From Rickettsiales bacterium (GTDB lineage Bacteria > Pseudomonadota > Alphaproteobacteria > Rickettsiales > UBA8987), in NCBI GenBank assembly GCA_020631295.1, contig JAHDHN010000002.1:12851-42530 (forward strand): a stretch of 29,680 nt of DNA. Reading direction: 5' to 3'. Under the pieces are notes generated by a model, which searched no databases, was not told where the DNA came from, and saw only the letters and a program-made list of their open reading frames with translations. Below are positions 26,946 to 29,680 of this stretch, in pieces (the first letter of the stretch is position 1; each line of letters begins with the position of its first letter). The position numbers and the translations under genes were made by a program.

Positions 26946-27869
26946 CTAGGCTGTCTTCGCCGCAAACTCCGCAATTTCTTCACCAAATACACGCTGATAG
27001 AGGCTTGCAATAATACTACGCTCGGTCGGATCGCATTTATTGAGGAAGCTTACCCGAAATGCCTGCTCTCTATTCTCCAAAATAGAGATATTCTCCGCCA
27101 TATTCAGCACTGTTCGGGGCGACATCACCGTAGAAATGCTTTGCTGCATGAATGCTTCCCTCACCAAATTGGCTAATTGCACAAAACGCACCGCCTCCTC
27201 TTTGTCCAATGTGGGGAATTTTGCCTGCACGATATGCACCTCATGCGCCTCAGGCACATAATTTAGCTCCACCACCATATTCCAGCGGTCCATTTGCCCT
27301 TGATTGATAGGATTAGTACCATGATACAAGCCGCTTGCATCCCCCAGCCCAATGGTGTTGGCCGTGGCAAATAAACGAAATTGTGGATGCGGCTGAATCA
27401 CGCGATGCTGGTCGGTTAAGGTCAAAGCACCGTCTTGTTCCAAAATGCGCTGTAATACGAATAACACATCGGCACGCGCCGCGTCATATTCATCTAAAAT
27501 CAGCGCCACGCCATGCTCCATGGCCCATGGAATCACACCAGGTTTAAAGGTGGTGACCTGCTTACCATCCTGCAGGCTAATCACATCCTTACCGATCAGG
27601 TCAATACGGCCAATATGCCCGTCTAAATTAATGCGCATCACCGGCCAATTAAGCTGCGAAGCCACTTGCTCAATATGCGTGGACTTCCCTGTACCGTGAT
27701 AGCCTTGAATCAACACACGGCGATTATGTTCAAAGCCAGCCAAAATGGCCCGTGTGGTTGCATCATCAAATATATAGGCATCATCATGCGCAGGCACCAG
27801 CTGCTGCAGAGTTTCATCCTCATGCGCAGGATAAGACGCATAATCTTTAAATGTAGAGCGATTGAACAT
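26946..27869 (-). CDS. cobS: CobS-type AAA+ ATPase of cobaltochelatase
   Basis: A 307-residue MoxR-like AAA+ protein matching CobS almost block for block. Walker A is GYHGTGKS (56-63) with THIEQVASQLNWPVMRINL behind it, followed by GRIDLIGKD. Walker B is ALILDEYDAARADVLFVLQR (D126, E127). LFATANTIGLGDASGLYHGT and INQGQMDRWNMV follow. CobS and CobT form the ATPase part of CobNST, which inserts cobalt into hydrogenobyrinate diamide in aerobic B12 synthesis. No cobT, cobN or other B12 gene lies in the window, and downstream are cell-wall genes instead. A different chelatase or quality-control role is therefore possible. AAGGTG upstream supports the start. Its 5' leader contains a strong hairpin. 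Confidence 0.93.
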   Translation of the reverse strand: MFNRSTFKDYASYPAHEDETLQQLVPAHDDAYIFDDATTRAILAGFEHNRRVLIQGYHGTGKSTHIEQVASQLNWPVMRINLDGHIGRIDLIGKDVISLQDGKQVTTFKPGVIPWAMEHGVALILDEYDAARADVLFVLQRILEQDGALTLTDQHRVIQPHPQFRLFATANTIGLGDASGLYHGTNPINQGQMDRWNMVVELNYVPEAHEVHIVQAKFPTLDKEEAVRFVQLANLVREAFMQQSISTVMSPRTVLNMAENISILENREQAFRVSFLNKCDPTERSIIASLYQRVFGEEIAEFAAKTA

Positions 27870-27903
27870 TTCACCTTCATGACAAAAACAAAAGCGGATG
27901 CCA

Positions 27904-27942
27904 ATAGAAACCTCTGCAAAAGCAGAGATTTCTATATTTTTT
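27904..27942 (+). terminator. Strong intrinsic-terminator-like hairpin with no obvious gene before it
   Basis: Stem ATAGAAA-C-CTCTGC (27904-27917), loop AAAA, stem GCAGAG-A-TTTCTAT (27922-27935); one C-A mismatch in 14 positions. On the plus strand TTTTTT follows at 27937-27942. It lies in the divergent spacer between cobS and the KamA-like gene, so no annotated plus-strand transcript ends here. On the minus strand it would be a hairpin in the cobS leader with no T-run. Confidence 0.55.
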
Positions 27943-27969
27943 GATTGTTTCGCTTAGCTCAACGCGGCG

Positions 27970-28031
27970 GAAAAGCACCATTGGCAATGGCGCTTTTCAT
28001 TGAAGGGACTAACTGAAGCAGCCCCTTCAAT
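27970..28031. other. Two abutting hairpins in the cobS/kamA-like spacer
   Basis: The first hairpin pairs GAAAAGC-A-CCATT with AATGG-C-GCTTTTC around a GGC loop (27970-27998). It has A-rich and T-rich ends like a bidirectional terminator. The second, starting at the next base, pairs ATTGAAGGG (27999-28007) with CCCTTCAAT (28023-28031) around a 15-base loop. They precede the probable KamA-like start by about 40 bases. They may form a regulatory leader for that gene or an uncharacterised small RNA. Confidence 0.45.
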
Positions 28032-28068
28032 AGCAAATAACCTCTTTTCAAAACGGATCTATCTGCAT

Positions 28069-29553
28069 ATGAATTGCCACATGGCTGATGTTGCACGTAC
28101 ACCGAAGAGAAATAACAAGCGCGACCGTAATGCGCGGCTGGATAATCTGCGCGCGCAGATCAATGAGTCACACTTTAACCGCTATATTGCCCATGATCTA
28201 GCTGGCTATGAGCGCCATGTGAAGCGCGGCGGTGTAGAGCTTTACAGCCCTAAAGAGATTGAAGATATTAAAGCTGCTGGCGTCTCGGATCGCCTGCCGC
28301 CACGGGCCACGGGCCACTATATGAATATTGCAGCGCGCAGCGAGGCCGTAACGAATCTGATCAAGGCACGTCCCGAAGAGACCGATGATTTAACCGGCGA
28401 GGCAGATCCGTCCAACCAATTGCGTTACAGCCCGGTGCCAGGCTTGTTACATAAATATGAGTTGGTGCTGCTTTATGTGGTGCGCACCTGTTCCAGCTGG
28501 TGCCGCTATTGCTACCGTTCAGACTTTCTCACCAGCAAAACCGAGAAAGACATTGGCTCCATCCGCCAAATTACGGATTACATCAAGGCGCATAACGCCA
28601 AGGTAAAAGAAGACTCCACCATTGAAGACGTAGATAAGCGTTTTATTTCGTCTGAGTCAGATAAATTCCCGATTCGTGAGGCATTGCTTTCGGGTGGTGA
28701 CCCGATGGTGTTGTCCAACCGCAATCTATTTGGCTATTTGGATGGCTTGGCCGAATGCGGCATTCGCACCATTCGTATTGGCACCAAAGAGCTTGCTTTC
28801 TTTCCGCAGCGTTTTGACGATAATTTCTTTGATATGTTGGATTTGTTCCACGAGCTGCATCCGAAGGTAAATTTAGCGTTTATGACGCATTTCACCCACC
28901 CAGATGAGCTGCTACTGAAAGATGAAGACGGCAATTATGTGCGTGAGCACGGCTATCACTACACGCGCATTCCTGAGGCAGAAGCAGCGATCACGCGTTT
29001 GCGCAGCCGCAATTATGTAACGCTGGAAAACCAAACACCGATCATTGATAGTGTGAATGACGATGCGATTGCACTGCGTCGCTTGCAGGTGGAGCTGAAG
29101 CGTATTGGTATCAATAACCACTATTTCTTCCAATGCCGTGAAATTGAAGGCCACCGGGTGTTTGCCGTGCCGGTAGAAAAAGCCTGGACGTTGCATAAAG
29201 AGTCCCAAAAAGGTCTTTCTGGTATTGAAAAATCCCGCTTTGCAATGTCTACAGAGCATGGCAAGTTGGAGGTGGTGAGTGTGCTTAATCCGCCTGATAT
29301 TGAGGAGCTTACCAAGAACCTGCCGGAAAGCGCAAAGGCGATTATTGCTGGTTTGATTGGTGATGGTATTGTGGTGATGAAGGCACATCGCACGCCGGAT
29401 ACGCATTTCCAGGGGGACTTAATCATCGCTAAGCGCAACCCTGAAGCATTATGGATCAGCGGATATGAAGACCGCATTCTCTATGATGGCCGTAAGCAAT
29501 CCCATGAAAAATATGCACCTCTGGTTGCAACACTTGAATCTTTATTACGCTAA
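28069..29553 (+). CDS. KamA-family radical SAM aminomutase-like enzyme
   Basis: About 494 residues from the ATG at 28069; residue numbers here count from a second ATG at 28081. The 4Fe-4S motif CSSWCRYC (C137, C141, C144) follows YELVLLYVVRT. LLSGGDPMVLS (from 202), an IRIGTKELAFFPQRF block and LENQTPIIDSVND are all typical of lysine 2,3-aminomutase (KAM). K395 in EHGK is the likely PLP lysine. The KAM substrate-binding aspartate in QCDLSEG is replaced by arginine (QCREIEG, R353), and the second substrate aspartate is not evident, so lysine is an unlikely substrate. The protein is longer than KAM or EpmB, with an extra basic N-terminus and an insert near 165-195. A TTG start at 28000 was rejected because it lies within a hairpin and lacks a Shine-Dalgarno; the chosen ATGs also have weak ones. 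EpmB-like protein modification is an alternative. Confidence 0.88.
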   Translation: MNCHMADVARTPKRNNKRDRNARLDNLRAQINESHFNRYIAHDLAGYERHVKRGGVELYSPKEIEDIKAAGVSDRLPPRATGHYMNIAARSEAVTNLIKARPEETDDLTGEADPSNQLRYSPVPGLLHKYELVLLYVVRTCSSWCRYCYRSDFLTSKTEKDIGSIRQITDYIKAHNAKVKEDSTIEDVDKRFISSESDKFPIREALLSGGDPMVLSNRNLFGYLDGLAECGIRTIRIGTKELAFFPQRFDDNFFDMLDLFHELHPKVNLAFMTHFTHPDELLLKDEDGNYVREHGYHYTRIPEAEAAITRLRSRNYVTLENQTPIIDSVNDDAIALRRLQVELKRIGINNHYFFQCREIEGHRVFAVPVEKAWTLHKESQKGLSGIEKSRFAMSTEHGKLEVVSVLNPPDIEELTKNLPESAKAIIAGLIGDGIVVMKAHRTPDTHFQGDLIIAKRNPEALWISGYEDRILYDGRKQSHEKYAPLVATLESLLR

Positions 29554-29562
29554 AACATCTTA

Positions 29563-29590
29563 TCGACAGCAACAGATAAGCTGTTATACT
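29563..29590 (+). promoter_or_regulatory. Probable sigma-70 promoter of the tRNA gene
   Basis: TCGACA (29563-29568) and TATACT (29585-29590) are 16 bases apart, 12 bases before the mature tRNA 5' end and just after the KamA-like stop. Both elements differ from consensus by one base. Confidence 0.6.
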
Positions 29591-29602
29591 CTTCCTCCAA
29601 GT

Positions 29603-29678
29603 GGGCCTGTAGCTCAGCGGTTAGAGCAGGGCGCTCATAACGCCTTGGTCGGGGGTTCAAATCCCTCCGGGCCCACCA
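29603..29678 (+). tRNA. tRNA with CAU anticodon, probably tRNA-Ile2 (lysidine type)
   Basis: A complete 76-base cloverleaf with encoded CCA. The acceptor stem is GGGCCTG with CGGGCCC (one U-G). The D-arm is GCTC-AGCGGTTA-GAGC. The anticodon arm is GGGCG-CTCATAA-CGCCT, with CAT at positions 34-36. The T-arm is GGGGG-TTCAAAT-CCCTC, and the discriminator is A. CAT can mean initiator Met, elongator Met or Ile2. The GGGCC acceptor and the GCTCATAACGCC/TTGGTC region resemble Ile2 (E. coli ileX-like), and the first acceptor pair is matched, which excludes initiator tRNA. As Ile2 it would read AUA codons after TilS converts C34 to lysidine. Confidence 0.93.
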
Positions 29679-29680
29679 TC

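Noticed and set aside
28000..28068. TTG start giving a 517-residue KamA-like protein
   Set aside because: The TTG lies in the stem of a hairpin, has no Shine-Dalgarno, and the added residues do not look like part of the domain; ATGs at 28069 or 28081 are preferred.
28912..29406. 164-codon minus-strand frame
   Set aside because: Antisense to the well-supported KamA-like gene, with Cys/His/Arg-rich translation typical of a shadow frame.
29603..29678. Assignment as initiator or elongator tRNA-Met
   Set aside because: The first acceptor pair is matched, which excludes the initiator, and the GGGCC acceptor and anticodon-arm sequence fit Ile2 better than elongator Met; some doubt between the last two remains.

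Overview
The window looks like chromosomal DNA from a moderately AT-rich alphaproteobacterium. The evidence is a tig-clpP-clpX cluster, an aerobic-type cobaltochelatase CobS, a short J-domain protein of the kind I know from alphaproteobacteria, an M23 peptidase-bactofilin pair, and an Ile2-type tRNA with a CAU anticodon. I cannot name the order or genus. Almost every gene is on the minus strand. Only an AEC-type permease, a KamA-like radical SAM gene and the terminal tRNA are on the plus strand. No stretch longer than about 200 bases is without a gene, and I saw no CRISPR array, insertion sequence or prophage.

Region 1 (1-14249, minus) is the accessory and most distinctive part. It encodes a putative envelope system: a 1494-residue secreted DUF11/SdrD-B-like protein, a 1200-residue outer-membrane beta-barrel protein and an OmpA-type peptidoglycan-binding protein, the first two joined by an ATGA overlap. 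A stand-alone 82-residue ATP synthase epsilon-like protein and an AT-rich terminator follow. After those comes a second giant secreted repeat protein (at least 1635 residues, running off the left edge) built of roughly 170-195-residue tandem units. The likely job is assembly of large surface or adhesin-like proteins anchored to the outer membrane and cell wall, but that is inferred from domains and gene order.

Region 2 (14413-18665) holds an AEC permease converging on a minus-strand run of pirin, alaC, a ModA-like binding protein and a J-domain protein. Region 3 (18666-23430) is tig-clpP-clpX, the co-translational folding and ATP-dependent proteolysis set. A small inverse-autotransporter-like beta-barrel gene sits 22 bases behind clpX, and the following spacer is rich in palindromes. 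Trigger factor has a lysine/alanine-rich tail.

Region 4 (23492-27869) is recF, a PlsC-type acyltransferase, bactofilin, an M23 endopeptidase (the last two overlapping) and cobS. It mixes DNA repair, phospholipid synthesis, cell-shape control and a metal-chelatase ATPase. Region 5 (27870-29680) is a hairpin-rich divergent spacer, a KamA-family radical SAM enzyme whose substrate pocket appears altered, and a tRNA with its own promoter. All functional assignments come from reading the sequence and recalling families; no search was run.
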